Both the position numbers and the translations under genes were made by a program. Below, in pieces: positions 1 to 15,809 of a stretch of 57,188 nucleotides of DNA. The first letter of the stretch is position 1; each line of letters begins with the position of its first letter. Location: contig NZ_BCXA01000049.1 in the NCBI RefSeq assembly GCF_001894865.1, forward strand, positions 1 to 57,188. Direction: 5' to 3'. This stretch comes from Rhodococcus maanshanensis NBRC 100610. GTDB taxonomy: Bacteria; Actinomycetota; Actinomycetes; Mycobacteriales; Mycobacteriaceae. The notes under the pieces were generated by a model. It saw only the letters and a program-made list of their open reading frames with translations. It searched no databases and was not told where the DNA came from.

Positions 1-188
1 AGTCGCTCGGCCACCTCGTTGATCGCCACGGGTTCTCCGTGTTGCGCCAGCATGAACAGAGTTCGCGCCTGCGAGAACGACAGATCCATGGCGATCAACT
101 TGTCCATGGACTCCGACTCCCCCACCCCCAGCAGCCGCATGATGAACTCCTCGAGCGCCTGATACAGGTCATCGGGGGATGCAGTCAC
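1..188 (-). CDS. MarR-family transcriptional regulator (3' part outside window)
   Basis: The first 62 or so residues of a minus-strand gene run off the window edge. Translation from a GTG at 186-188 begins VTASPDDLYQALEEF and continues through LSFSQARTLFMLAQHGEP to INEVAERL, which is the alpha1-alpha2 and start of the winged-helix region of MarR regulators. These dimeric repressors bind short palindromes and usually respond to small aromatic ligands. A candidate operator (AATAGT-N12-ACTATT) lies just upstream of the start, which would allow autoregulation and possible control of the divergent sixA-like gene. The family call is good; the ligand cannot be inferred because most of the protein is missing. 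Confidence 0.7.
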   Translation of the reverse strand, partial: MTASPDDLYQALEEFIMRLLGVGESESMDKLIAMDLSFSQARTLFMLAQHGEPVAINEVAER

Positions 189-194
189 TCGCGC

Positions 195-218
195 AATAGT
201 AGCGTTCGTGCAACTATT
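195..218. promoter_or_regulatory. Candidate MarR operator (inverted repeat)
   Basis: A perfect 6-bp inverted repeat AATAGT-N12-ACTATT lies 7 bp upstream of the MarR GTG start and about 120 bp upstream of the divergent SixA-like gene. Its position fits an autoregulatory MarR site. The half-sites are AT-rich in a GC-rich genome, which makes chance less likely. No binding data. Confidence 0.4.
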
Positions 219-339
219 ACCCAAACGTAAGGAATGTGAAGACCGTCACGCCCCTCGATTTGCCCGCGGCGATCCGATCACGACCACACCGGGCGGGCAA
301 ACGAATTTCGCCCGCCGGCCGGGTCGCTACTGTCGGGAC

Positions 340-828
340 ATGCACTCCCGGGTCCTGATCCTGCTTCGGCACGGCAAATCCGCGTATCCCGACGGTGTGG
401 CCGACCACGAGCGGCCGCTCGCACGGCGCGGGCAACGCGAGGCCGCACTGGCAGGCGACTGGATCCGCCTGACGCAGCCCGCAGTGGACGCCGTGCTCTG
501 CTCCACCGCCACCAGGACGCGACTGACCCTCGAGGCGAGTGGTGTCGACGCACCCGCTCGGTACGTCGACACCCTGTACGGGGCGAGCGCGGCCGAGATC
601 CTGCAGGAGGTCGCGAGCACCGACGCAGCGGTGCGGACCCTGCTCGTCGTCGGGCACGAGCCCGGCATCCCGGACACGGCGCTCGCGCTCGATCCTGGCG
701 GCCAGCTCGCCGACCGGATCGCGGACCGCTTCCCCACCTCGGCCATGGCGACCCTGGCGGTGACGGGAGCATGGGCCGACATCCTCGGCTCGGGCGCGCG
801 CCTGACCGACTTCCACATCCCGCGCTGA
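340..828 (+). CDS. SixA-type phosphohistidine phosphatase (histidine phosphatase superfamily)
   Basis: 162-residue protein of the histidine phosphatase (phosphoglycerate-mutase-like) superfamily. The RHG catalytic motif is at residues 10-12 (LLRHGKS) and the second catalytic histidine is in VVGHEPG at about residue 106. The short length and the RHGKSAYPD opening resemble the SixA subgroup, which removes phosphate from phosphohistidine in phosphorelay proteins. The frame is open further upstream, but the ATG at 340 directly precedes the catalytic strand and gives the usual family length. It is divergent from the MarR gene and convergent with the quinone oxidoreductase. The physiological substrate cannot be read from sequence; another small phosphoester is possible. 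Confidence 0.8.
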   Translation: MHSRVLILLRHGKSAYPDGVADHERPLARRGQREAALAGDWIRLTQPAVDAVLCSTATRTRLTLEASGVDAPARYVDTLYGASAAEILQEVASTDAAVRTLLVVGHEPGIPDTALALDPGGQLADRIADRFPTSAMATLAVTGAWADILGSGARLTDFHIPR

Positions 829-845
829 GCGGCGCCAGCGAACCG

Positions 846-1811
846 CTACTCGCGGACGAGCACCGCCTTGCCGAGCACCTGACCGGCCTCGAGATCCGCC
901 AGCGCGCGGGGCGCGTCGGCGAGCGGATACTTGGCCTTGACCAGCGGCCGCAGCCCCTTCGCGACCAGTTCGGTGAGGTCCGCGTGGGTGCGCGCCAGCG
1001 CAGACGGGTCGGTGCGCAGGAACTCGCCCCATGCCGCGCCCACGATGCTGATGTTGCGGAACAGCACCCGATTCACCTTCACGGACGGGATACCGCCGCC
1101 CGCGAACCCGATCACCAGGAGCCGGCCCTCCGGCGCCAACACCCGAACGGCATCGTCGAAGGCGTCGCCGCCGACCGGATCCACCACCACGTTCGCGCCG
1201 CGGTTCCCGGTCAGCTCACCAACCCGGGCGGCCCAGCCCTCGTCGAGTGCCACCACCTCGTCCGCACCGAGCTCGCGGAGGAACTCCTCGGCCCCCTCCC
1301 GCCGGACCACCGCGATCACCTTCGCGCCGTGCGCCTTCGCCAGCTGGATCGCCGCGGTGCCGACGCCGCCCGCGGCGCCGAGCACCACCACCGTCTCCCC
1401 CGGCACCAGGCCAGCCCGCCGGGACAGCGCGAACTCCATCGTCTGATAGTTGATGATGAGCGAGGCCGCCTCCTCGAAGCTCAGGTCGGCAGGAATCGGC
1501 ATCACCCGCGGCGCCGCGATCGCGACCCGCTCCGCGTAGCCACCGAGGTCGGACATCGCCAGCACGCGGTCGCCGACCACGAACCCGCTGTCGTCCGGCG
1601 CGGACACCACCACGCCTGCCACCTCGGCGCCGGGGATGAAGGGCGGCTCGGGCCGCAGCTGGTACTTGCCATAGCTGATGAGCAGGTCCGGGAAGCACAC
1701 CCCTGTCGCGCGCACGTCGATCAGCACCTTGCCCGTCGCGTCCGGCTCGGGCACCTCCTGCAGGGCCATCCCGGCGGGTCCGGTCAACTCCGAGACCACA
1801 ACTGCTTTCAC
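846..1811 (-). CDS. NADPH:quinone oxidoreductase / zinc-free MDR alcohol dehydrogenase family
   Basis: 321-residue medium-chain dehydrogenase/reductase of the quinone oxidoreductase type. An N-terminal GroES-like domain (VKAVVVSEL ... GAEVAGVV, residues 1-110) precedes a Rossmann domain with the NADPH loop VLGAAGGVG at about 143-151 and IAVVRREGAEEFLRELGAD following. There is no structural or catalytic zinc cysteine cluster, as expected for QOR rather than zinc alcohol dehydrogenases. A GTG start at 1809-1811 was chosen because GGAGGT lies a few bases upstream and the protein then begins at the conserved KAVVV strand; the open frame extends 63 codons further without homology-like content. It is divergent from the acyl-ACP thioesterase gene. 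The electron acceptor is unknown. Confidence 0.85.
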   Translation of the reverse strand: MKAVVVSELTGPAGMALQEVPEPDATGKVLIDVRATGVCFPDLLISYGKYQLRPEPPFIPGAEVAGVVVSAPDDSGFVVGDRVLAMSDLGGYAERVAIAAPRVMPIPADLSFEEAASLIINYQTMEFALSRRAGLVPGETVVVLGAAGGVGTAAIQLAKAHGAKVIAVVRREGAEEFLRELGADEVVALDEGWAARVGELTGNRGANVVVDPVGGDAFDDAVRVLAPEGRLLVIGFAGGGIPSVKVNRVLFRNISIVGAAWGEFLRTDPSALARTHADLTELVAKGLRPLVKAKYPLADAPRALADLEAGQVLGKAVLVRE

Positions 1812-1945
1812 CACAGACCTCCGTGTTCGCGCCATCGCAACTCTGCTGCGATCCGAAGCCCTGACGCTAGTCCTTGTCACGCCACGCCTGCGCGGGAAAG
1901 ATACTGTTCGCGTCACGCCGGTGACCACCGCAGAGGAGCGCAGTC

Positions 1946-2704
1946 TTGGACTTCGATCAGCCGCTCGCCGTTCCCCCTGCCGACGGGCTGGGGTTCGCAA
2001 CCTCCTGGCCGGTCAGGACGGGCGACGTCGCTCCCGACAACCGACTGCGGTTCGACGGCATCACCAGGTACCTGCAGGACATCGGCTCCGACAACCTGGA
2101 CGCCTCGGACCTCACCGAACTCGACCCGCTGTGGATCGTGCGGCGGACCGTGATCGACGTCGTCCGCCCCGCGCTGTGGCCGGACCGGATCCACCTGCGT
2201 CGCTGGTGTTCGGGCCTGTCGACCCGATGGTCGGCTATGCGCGTCCAGCTGACCAGCGAGAAGGGTGCGCTGATCGAGACCGAGGGCTTCTGGATCAACA
2301 TCAGCCCCGACACCGGGATGCCGACCCGGATCAGCGACGAGGGCATCGCCCTGTTGTCGCGGACCACGGACGAGCACCGGCTCAAGTGGCGCCCCTGGCT
2401 CGGCGGCCCGGCACCGGAGGACGACGGCACCGATGCCCGATTCCACCTGCGATCCACCGACCTGGATCCGATGGACCACGTGAACAACGCCGCGTACTGG
2501 CACGCCGTCGAGGACCACCTCGTCACCAGGCCCGACCTGCTGGCGTCCCCGCACCGCGCCGTCCTCGAGTACAACGCGCCCATCACCTCCGGCGAGCACG
2601 TCCACGTCCGCAGCAGGCAGGACGCCGAGTCGATGCGGCTGTGGTTCCTGGTCGGCGGCGACGTGAAGGCCGTTGCCCGGGTCTCGGGCATCGGCCACTA
2701 CTGA
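1946..2704 (+). CDS. Acyl-ACP thioesterase-like protein (double hotdog, FatA/FatB family)
   Basis: 252-residue protein with two tandem hotdog domains. The first (about 1-125) contains RYLQDIGSDNLDASDL and IVRRTVIDV; the second (about 140-252) contains DLDPMDHVNNAAYWHAVED, the DxMxHVNNxxY motif of acyl-ACP thioesterases. Such enzymes hydrolyse acyl-ACP and release fatty acid; mycobacteria have an uncharacterised paralogue. The start is a TTG (1946) with GAGGAGCG about 7 bases upstream, giving MDFDQPLAVP; no better start exists in frame nearby. The gene is divergent from the quinone oxidoreductase and convergent with fprB, from which it is separated by only 18 bp. The acyl-chain specificity is unknown. 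Confidence 0.8.
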   Translation: MDFDQPLAVPPADGLGFATSWPVRTGDVAPDNRLRFDGITRYLQDIGSDNLDASDLTELDPLWIVRRTVIDVVRPALWPDRIHLRRWCSGLSTRWSAMRVQLTSEKGALIETEGFWINISPDTGMPTRISDEGIALLSRTTDEHRLKWRPWLGGPAPEDDGTDARFHLRSTDLDPMDHVNNAAYWHAVEDHLVTRPDLLASPHRAVLEYNAPITSGEHVHVRSRQDAESMRLWFLVGGDVKAVARVSGIGHY

Positions 2705-2722
2705 GCCGCCGACCGGCGGAAC

Positions 2723-4393
2723 CTACTTCTTGGCGATCGCCACCATCTCGGTGAGGTCGAGCAGCTTGACCCGCGGCCGACCGGACGCCTTGCCGAGCTC
2801 GCGCTCACGAGCGTCGATCGCCTTCCAGCCCGCCCAGTCCAGCGCCTCGGGCTGGCGGTCCGCCAGCAGCGCCTCGAGCGCCTCGCGGTCGCCCTTCGGC
2901 GCCGACAGCCGGTCCGCGGCGAGGTCCTCGATGAGCAGCGCGATGGTGTCGTGCGCGCACTGCCGGTTGGTGCCGATCACGCCGGAGGGCCCGCGCTTGA
3001 TCCAGCCGGCCGTGTAGGTGCCCGGCATCGGCTCGCCGGACTCCGGGTACGTGACCCGGCCGCCGACGTTCGCGATCGTGCCGCGCGCGTCGTCGAACGG
3101 CAGGTCCGCGACCGGCACGCCGCGGTAGCCGACCGAGCGCAGCACCATGCGGGTCTCGAGCAGTTCGGTCTGATCCGTGCTGCTCGCCCGCAGCGTGCCG
3201 TCCGGACCCTCGACCATCTCGTTGCGCGCCACGACGACCCCGCTGACGTGGCCATCGCCCTTGATCTCGACCGGCGAAGCCAGGAACCGCAGCACGATCC
3301 GCTTCTCGTGGCCCGCAAGGGGGCGCTCCGCGTACTCGCGCAGGATCTCCATCTTCAGCCGCTTGGCCGGGCTCTCCGCGACCTCGGCCTCACTGTGGCT
3401 GTCGAGCTCGAGCTCGGCCGGGTCGACGACCACGTCCACGTCGGCCATCTGGCCGAGCGCCAGCAGCTCCGGGCTGGTGAAGGCGGCCTGGGCGGGTCCG
3501 CGCCTGCCCAGCACCACGACCTCCCGGATGGCACTGCCACGCAGTGCCTCGACCGCGTGCTCGGCCATGTCGGTGCGGGCCAGCTTGTCCGGCTCGGTGA
3601 CCAGGAGACGGGCCACATCGAGCGCGACGTTGCCGTTGCCGACGATGACCGCGCGCGTGCCGGACAGGTCGAAGGTGTGGTCCGCGTACTCCGGGTGGCC
3701 GTTGTACCAGGCGACGAACTCGGTGGCGGCGAGGCTGCCGGGGAGGTCCTCACCCGGGATGCCGAGGTGCCGGTCGCTCGGAGCGCCGACCGTGTAGAGC
3801 ACCGCGTGATGGTGCTCCATCAGGTCTTCGTGCGTGAGGTGCTTGCCGACCTCCACGTTCAGGTGCAGCCGGAAGCCGGGGCGCCGCGAGACCTCCGCGA
3901 ACACATCGGTGACCGCCTTGGTCTCCGGGTGGTCGGGGGCCACGCCTGCGCGCACGAGGCCCCACGGCGTCGGCAGGCGGTCGAACATGTCGACCTCGAT
4001 GCCCGAGCGCTTGAAGGAGAGCAGCTCGCGGGCGGCGTAGAAGCCGGACGGCCCGGCGCCGACGATGGCGACGCGGAAGGGTTCCTGGTCCACCTTCGGG
4101 AACTTCAGGGAGGGGGCGGGATCCGCGTACTCGATCTCGGTGCCTGCGAAGTAGTCGGCGTTGATCTTCGAGTACCGCGCCATCGTCTCGGGCAGGTCGT
4201 CGTCACGGAAGATCGCGTCCACCGGGCACGCGTCGACGCAGAGCCCGCAGTCGATGCAGGTCTCCGGGTCGATGTAGAGCATCTCGGTCGACTTGAATCC
4301 GCGCTCGTCCGGCGTCGGATGGATGCAGTCCACCGGGCACACCTCGGTGCAGCTAGCGTCGTTGCAACAAGGCTGGGTGATCACGAACGCCAC
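2723..4393 (-). CDS. fprB: Ferredoxin-fused NADPH:ferredoxin oxidoreductase FprB
   Basis: 556 residues. An N-terminal 7Fe/8Fe-type ferredoxin domain carries cysteines at 9, 15, 19 and 23 and a second set at 46, 49, 52 and 56 (CIDCGLCVDACP). An adrenodoxin-reductase-like flavoprotein follows with the FAD loop GAGPSG at 112-117, PWGLVRAGVAPDHP and the NADP loop GNGNVALD. This fused architecture is that of mycobacterial FprB, which passes electrons from NADPH through FAD to a ferredoxin, for example for P450s. A GTG at 4391-4393 with GGAGGAGG upstream gives the intact MAFVITQPC start of 7Fe ferredoxins. A promoter and a GAACnnGTTC dyad lie upstream. Its redox partners are not in the window. Confidence 0.9.
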   Translation of the reverse strand: MAFVITQPCCNDASCTEVCPVDCIHPTPDERGFKSTEMLYIDPETCIDCGLCVDACPVDAIFRDDDLPETMARYSKINADYFAGTEIEYADPAPSLKFPKVDQEPFRVAIVGAGPSGFYAARELLSFKRSGIEVDMFDRLPTPWGLVRAGVAPDHPETKAVTDVFAEVSRRPGFRLHLNVEVGKHLTHEDLMEHHHAVLYTVGAPSDRHLGIPGEDLPGSLAATEFVAWYNGHPEYADHTFDLSGTRAVIVGNGNVALDVARLLVTEPDKLARTDMAEHAVEALRGSAIREVVVLGRRGPAQAAFTSPELLALGQMADVDVVVDPAELELDSHSEAEVAESPAKRLKMEILREYAERPLAGHEKRIVLRFLASPVEIKGDGHVSGVVVARNEMVEGPDGTLRASSTDQTELLETRMVLRSVGYRGVPVADLPFDDARGTIANVGGRVTYPESGEPMPGTYTAGWIKRGPSGVIGTNRQCAHDTIALLIEDLAADRLSAPKGDREALEALLADRQPEALDWAGWKAIDARERELGKASGRPRVKLLDLTEMVAIAKK

Positions 4394-4429
4394 TGTCGGC
4401 CTCCTCCAAAACTAGAACCTGTTCCTGCG

Positions 4430-4458
4430 ACAATACCCGGCTTGTGCGAGCAAAGTCA
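4430..4458 (-). promoter_or_regulatory. Predicted fprB promoter with adjoining GAACnnGTTC dyad
   Basis: On the minus strand TGACTT (4453-4458) and TATTGT (4430-4435) are separated by 17 bp, matching SigA-type spacing. The expected start point falls at about 4423, inside the dyad GAAC-CT-GTTC at 4415-4424. The GAACnnGTTC core resembles part of the KstR-type operator, but the outer bases do not all match, so the regulator is unknown. Confidence 0.4.
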
Positions 4459-4611
4459 CAGAGGATCAGAGGATAGCCGCACCGCCGGGCTCCCGACCGA
4501 ATTCGTGCAGGTCGCCGGCGCCCAAACCCGCCGAGTGTGCACCTGCCGGGGCTTCGCCCGAGTGCCGCGACGACACCCTGCACGCTCGACGCGAACGGGC
4601 CGGTCAGCGCG

Positions 4612-4815
4612 TCAGCCGAGGAACTTCTTGCCCGCCACCACGACCACGCCGAGCACGATCGCCAGGATCAGCGCGCCGCCGAAGCCGAACAGCCACCAGG
4701 CCACCCCGAAGATCGCGATCGCGGGGGCCGCGGCGACCAGCGAGATGAGGGGGTTCTCGCGGACGACCTCGAGCGCCGACTGCGCCTTCGAACGGTCGAT
4801 TCCCTTGCCTGCCAT
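4612..4815 (-). CDS. Small membrane protein, unknown function
   Basis: 67-residue protein MAGKGIDRSKAQSALEVVRENP followed by two hydrophobic segments (about 24-42 and 46-63, LILAIVLGVVVVAGKKFL) joined by FGFGG, ending in a lysine-rich tail. The start at 4813-4815 is preceded by GGAGGATTCG, better than the in-frame ATG seven codons upstream. It lies downstream of rpoC in the same orientation but behind the hairpin at 4876-4917, so it probably has its own promoter. I do not recognise a named family; a small inner-membrane protein is all that can be said. The amphipathic N-terminus and double hairpin could suggest peripheral interaction with another membrane complex. Confidence 0.6.
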   Translation of the reverse strand: MAGKGIDRSKAQSALEVVRENPLISLVAAAPAIAIFGVAWWLFGFGGALILAIVLGVVVVAGKKFLG

Positions 4816-4875
4816 CGAATCCTCCGTGGTCGTCACCCGAACCGATGTCGGGAATGTCCCTCCAACAGTAGACGC

Positions 4876-4917
4876 GAAACGGCCCCCGCACCCATTGCTG
4901 GGGGCGGGGGCCGTTTC
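4876..4917 (-). terminator. Strong hairpin downstream of rpoC
   Basis: Perfect 14-bp arms (GAAACGGCCCCCGC at 4876-4889 and its complement at 4904-4917) enclose a 14-nt loop, 18 bp after the rpoC stop codon. There is no long U tract, as is common for actinobacterial I-shaped terminators. Likely terminates the rpoBC transcript. Confidence 0.75.
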
Positions 4918-4934
4918 ACAGACGCCGGAGTCGC

Positions 4935-8894
<3,960 letters not shown>

Positions 8895-9013
8895 GTAACT
8901 TCCTTTCCCCAGAGGGATTATGGTGTGCGCTTCTCAGCGCCTACCTGTCTGCCAAATTCAAATGTGGGCTACGCCCCCGGGCCGCGGAATCCCACGGCCC
9001 GGGGACCAAACAC

Positions 9014-12502
<3,489 letters not shown>

Positions 12503-12687
12503 GATGCGTCCTTCCAGCACCTCACGCGGGCCGCTCGTGCTGCGCGACCGCCGCTGTATCTGCTTCTTCATGTGGGGCGAATTCGCTGGTCACGACCCGA
12601 ACGAAACTCGCCAACAGACGCAGGAAGCGAATGCTTCACAGGCGGTGAGGTGGAGAGATGGACAGGAGGCAGCCAGCGCAACGTCCA

Positions 12688-12716
12688 AAGGTACCCGAAG
12701 TCGACGCAGAATACAA
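12688..12716 (-). promoter_or_regulatory. Predicted rpoB promoter
   Basis: On the minus strand TTGTAT (12711-12716) and TACCTT (12688-12693) are separated by exactly 17 bp. This would give a leader of about 180 nt before the chosen rpoB start, in keeping with the long rpoB leaders of actinobacteria. The rest of the 12503-12885 interval shows no convincing gene. Confidence 0.5.
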
Positions 12717-12885
12717 CTGGACAGGGCAGCCCGAACGGTGCCCACGCCTGGTGTCCGTGCAATCCCTCGCGCCCGGTGCCTCCATTTGCGCCGGCGCGAT
12801 CTTGCGCGGACCCGCTCCCGCAGAAGGAGCGATCTCGCATGTCTCGCCATTAGAGTGACGCCTGAACCCCGCCGCGTCAAGACAC

Positions 12886-12920
12886 GTCCCGGCGATTTGC
12901 CCCGCGGTCACCGCCGGGAC
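12886..12920 (-). terminator. Candidate terminator of the mce operon
   Basis: Inverted repeat with 9-bp arms (GTCCCGGCG at 12886-12894 and its complement at 12912-12920) begins 18 bp beyond the last mce-associated gene. A 17-nt loop contains a further CCGCGG. No clear U tract, so termination is inferred from position. Confidence 0.45.
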
Positions 12921-12938
12921 ACCCGATCCGGGCCCGGC

Positions 12939-13844
12939 TCAGCGGTCCCTGATGTCCGTGATCACCCAGTTGTCGCCGGACTTCGCCATGGTCACCGAGA
13001 GCGGACCCTGGGCACTCCCCTGCGCAACACCGTCATTGGTCGCGCTCACGTTCATGCTGGCCACGAGCTCGGCGCGGTCGTCGGAGAGCAGCTTCAGGCC
13101 GATATCGGTCACCTCGGCGTTCGTCGCCGTCTTCGTCTGGATCACGGCATCCTTGGTGACCGCGGCGGTCCGGTCGAACTCCTCGCGCATGGCGTCGTCG
13201 AGGACCGCCCGCGCCTTGTCGAAATCCTGCTCGACCGTGTCGAACTTGTACGTGTAGAGGGTCTGGATCGCGTTCTTCGCGTCGGCGGTGACCTTCGAGG
13301 TCTCCGCGGTGTCGACCCAGGCCTGGTTCGGGACGTCGGCGCCCGGCCGGAACGCGGCGACGAGTGCGAAGACGCCGAGCCCAATCGCCACCAGGCCGAT
13401 CGTTGTGACCCGCTTCCAGCCCGCCCTGACCGCTTCTTCGTCGACCGCGGACCCTGGAGCTGCGGTCACCTCGGCGTCCGGCGCGCCGGTCGCCCGCGGG
13501 CGCAGGGAGCTGGTCCGGTTGATCGTCTTCGGCGCCTGTTCCGGCTCCTGCGCCGCGCTCTCGCCCTCCGTGTCCTCTGCTGCCGCGGCGGTGGCGGTCG
13601 CCGTGACCTCCGCGGCTGCGGCTTCGGTGTCGGCTGCCGCGGGGGCCACGGATGCCCCTGCCGGCGGGCCGGCGGCTCCCGAGCCCGCCGCCACGACCTC
13701 GGTCTCGGTCCCGGCCGAACTCGCGGGCGCGGTGGTCTCGGGTTCGCTCGCGGTTCCGCGGGCGGCGCTCGACCCGGTGCCCGCCACGCGGGGGCGACGC
13801 CCCTTGGGCTGGGGCGTGCTGGTGATACGACGACGTGGGGGCAC
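12939..13844 (-). CDS. Mce-associated membrane protein (distal gene of mce operon)
   Basis: 301 residues. About 125 residues of low-complexity Ala/Thr/Glu/Pro sequence are cytoplasmic; a single membrane helix (VTTIGLVAIGLGVFALVAAF, about 143-162) is followed by an NTF2/SnoaL-like periplasmic domain (AIQTLYTYKFDTVEQDF ... MREEFDRTAAV ... NWVITDIRDR). This is the layout of Mce-associated (Mas) proteins that follow mceF in actinobacterial mce operons and are thought to stabilise the transporter. The GTG start at 13842-13844 has AAGGAG nine bases upstream. It is the last gene of the operon, 60 bp after the preceding Mas gene. The family assignment is by architecture and context. Confidence 0.8.
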   Translation of the reverse strand: MPPRRRITSTPQPKGRRPRVAGTGSSAARGTASEPETTAPASSAGTETEVVAAGSGAAGPPAGASVAPAAADTEAAAAEVTATATAAAAEDTEGESAAQEPEQAPKTINRTSSLRPRATGAPDAEVTAAPGSAVDEEAVRAGWKRVTTIGLVAIGLGVFALVAAFRPGADVPNQAWVDTAETSKVTADAKNAIQTLYTYKFDTVEQDFDKARAVLDDAMREEFDRTAAVTKDAVIQTKTATNAEVTDIGLKLLSDDRAELVASMNVSATNDGVAQGSAQGPLSVTMAKSGDNWVITDIRDR

Positions 13845-13904
13845 TGTTCGATACTCCTTAGCTGTTCCGCTGCCGGATTGCCTGTGGGGGCAGGACCGTC
13901 GGCC

Positions 13905-14510
13905 CTACTGCCCGCCGGACTCGGGAGCGGGTGCAGGGGCCTCTTCGGGCGCCGGGGCGGGTGCGGGGGCCGGTGTACCGGGGTCCATGGCCAGGGGCTG
14001 GCCGACGTTCTCGACCTTCGAGGCCTTCCAGACGCCGTCGACATCGGTCAGGCCGATTCGCATGGTCACCTTGACCTTGCTCGTCGGCTGATTCGGCCAG
14101 GTCGTGGTCGTGGTGAGCACGACGAGCGAGTTCGCGGTGCCCTCGTCACGGCTCATCGCGGTGAGCGCGGCGTCGAGCACGTGCGCCTCGCTCTTCGCGC
14201 CCGTCTGCTTGACCTGCTCGGTCATCTGGTCCTTGGTCTCGGCCAGCGCGTTCAGCATCTCGTCGCCGGTGATCGACGACTCCATGTTCGCGAACGTCTG
14301 GTCAAGGTTCCCCGAGTCGACGGTGTTCAGGTTGATCGCCGCCTGACGGGCGCCGGTCAGCGCATCGTCGCGGGCGGCGGCCGCCGGCTTGTCCGAGAAC
14401 AGGGCATGACCCCAACCGAACCCGAACCAGACGGCGGCCACGAGGGCCCCGATGGCGAGCACACTCACCGCAGCGAGAACAGGCTTCAGCAGTTTCGTGC
14501 TACGCATCAC
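13905..14510 (-). CDS. Mce-associated membrane protein
   Basis: 201 residues: a short cytoplasmic N-terminus, one membrane helix (VLAAVSVLAIGALVAAVWFGFGW, about 11-33), a periplasmic domain with AARDDALTGARQAAINLNTVDS and DQTFANMESSITGDEML, and a Pro/Ala-rich tail (PAPAPAPAPEEAPAP). The pattern is typical of the Mas proteins encoded downstream of mceF. It starts 51 bp after the mceF stop. A GTG (14508-14510) directly precedes an ATG; either may be used, and no strong ribosome-binding site distinguishes them. It probably works with the second Mas protein and the Mce complex in lipid import across the envelope. Confidence 0.8.
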   Translation of the reverse strand: MMRSTKLLKPVLAAVSVLAIGALVAAVWFGFGWGHALFSDKPAAAARDDALTGARQAAINLNTVDSGNLDQTFANMESSITGDEMLNALAETKDQMTEQVKQTGAKSEAHVLDAALTAMSRDEGTANSLVVLTTTTTWPNQPTSKVKVTMRIGLTDVDGVWKASKVENVGQPLAMDPGTPAPAPAPAPEEAPAPAPESGGQ

Positions 14511-14561
14511 GTTTTCTACCCTACTACTTGGTAACTTCTGCTCGGCTCCGTCGGAACGGCA

Positions 14562-15809
14562 TCACTTCGGGGTGATGCCGAGCAACGGCGCCAGCTGCGT
14601 CGCGATCGGGTTGAGGTTGAGCTTGTCCGGATCGACCTTCGGCTTGTTGTCCCACGGCTGCGGCGTCGCCGGGTCCGCGTACACGATCCGGTTGGCGCTA
14701 CGCACGCCGGTGACGCTGCCCAACGGCGTGGTGCAGTTGGCGTTCATGTTCAGCGGGAACTCGTCGCGGGTCGGGTCGAAGTCGGGGTTCTCCCGCTTCA
14801 TCTGCGCGAGGATCTCGTGCGTCCCCTCGTAGCCCTGGGTGCACGGCGGCGGATTGTTCGTCTCCAGCAACAGGCCCTGGTGCAGGGTGCCGTCGCCGGG
14901 CGCCGCGGTACTCGCTCCCGCCGCCAGTCCCGGCAGGAACATCAGCAGGGCGTTGAGTGCCAGGGTCCGCGGACCGAGCGCCGCCGTCACCAGTGCCAGG
15001 TTGTCCAGGTCGGTGGTCAGGGCCGGGCCTGCCGAATCGATCAGCGCACCGACCTCGTCGCTCGCGGCGGTGCCGGTCTCGATGAGGCGCCGCAGGTCCG
15101 GATCGCTTGCCCGGAGCTGGGCAGCCACCAGATCCAGATCGGAGCTGAACTGTCGGATCGCCGAGGACTGCTCCGACTGGGTGTCGAGCACGGTCCTGGT
15201 GTCCCGGATCAAGGTCAGCGTCTGCGGCAGGTTGTCGATCCCATCCTTCGAGAGGGTGTTGAGCGAGTCCACCAGCACCTGCAGGTCGTCGCCCTTGCCG
15301 TTGAACGCCTTGCCCAGCTCGGTGACCGTGGTGTTGAGCGCCTTCAACGGCACCGAACGCACCAGCGCGTTCGTGCTCGAGAGCACCTCCTCGACGGGGA
15401 CGGGGGTCGCGGTGTCCTGACGGGGGATCACCGATCCGTCCTCCAGGTACGGACCCTCGTCGCTGGTCGGCTGCAGGTCAACGTACTGCTCACCGATCGC
15501 CGACCGGTTCGCGACGACGGCCTTGGCCGAAGACGGGATCTCCGGGGCGCTGGTGTTGATCTTCAGATCGACCAGCACGCCGTCGTCGGTCAGGTGCAGA
15601 TCCCCCACCGTGCCGACCGGCACACCTCGGTAACTCACCTCGGCGTTGGTGAAAATGCCGCCGGAGTCGGCGAAGTCCGCCTGCACCGTGTACTGGCCGA
15701 ATCCCAGCAGGTTGTCGAGCCGCACGTACTTCGCGCCAACATAGAGCAGGCCGAGAATCGCGACCAGCGCGAACGCCACCAACTGATAGCGCACCAGAGC
15801 AGATCTCAT
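14562..15809 (-). CDS. mceF: Mce family protein MceF
   Basis: 415 residues with an N-terminal signal anchor (VRYQLVAFALVAILGLLYVGAKY), the MlaD/MCE domain (about 35-115; VSYRGVPVGTVGDLHLTDDGV, IGEQYVDLQP), a long helical MCE-associated region, and a C-terminal tail with cysteines. As the sixth mce gene it is MceF by position. Mce proteins are thought to form a hetero-hexameric tunnel that carries lipids from the outer envelope to the YrbE permease. The start ATG at 15807-15809 overlaps the mceE stop (ATGA), showing translational coupling; the open frame upstream of it lies inside mceE. Confidence 0.93.
   Translation of the reverse strand: MRSALVRYQLVAFALVAILGLLYVGAKYVRLDNLLGFGQYTVQADFADSGGIFTNAEVSYRGVPVGTVGDLHLTDDGVLVDLKINTSAPEIPSSAKAVVANRSAIGEQYVDLQPTSDEGPYLEDGSVIPRQDTATPVPVEEVLSSTNALVRSVPLKALNTTVTELGKAFNGKGDDLQVLVDSLNTLSKDGIDNLPQTLTLIRDTRTVLDTQSEQSSAIRQFSSDLDLVAAQLRASDPDLRRLIETGTAASDEVGALIDSAGPALTTDLDNLALVTAALGPRTLALNALLMFLPGLAAGASTAAPGDGTLHQGLLLETNNPPPCTQGYEGTHEILAQMKRENPDFDPTRDEFPLNMNANCTTPLGSVTGVRSANRIVYADPATPQPWDNKPKVDPDKLNLNPIATQLAPLLGITPK

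Noticed and set aside
12572-12885. Several short frames in the rpoB upstream region
   Set aside because: They overlap one another, lack ribosome-binding sites and cover the predicted rpoB promoter and leader.
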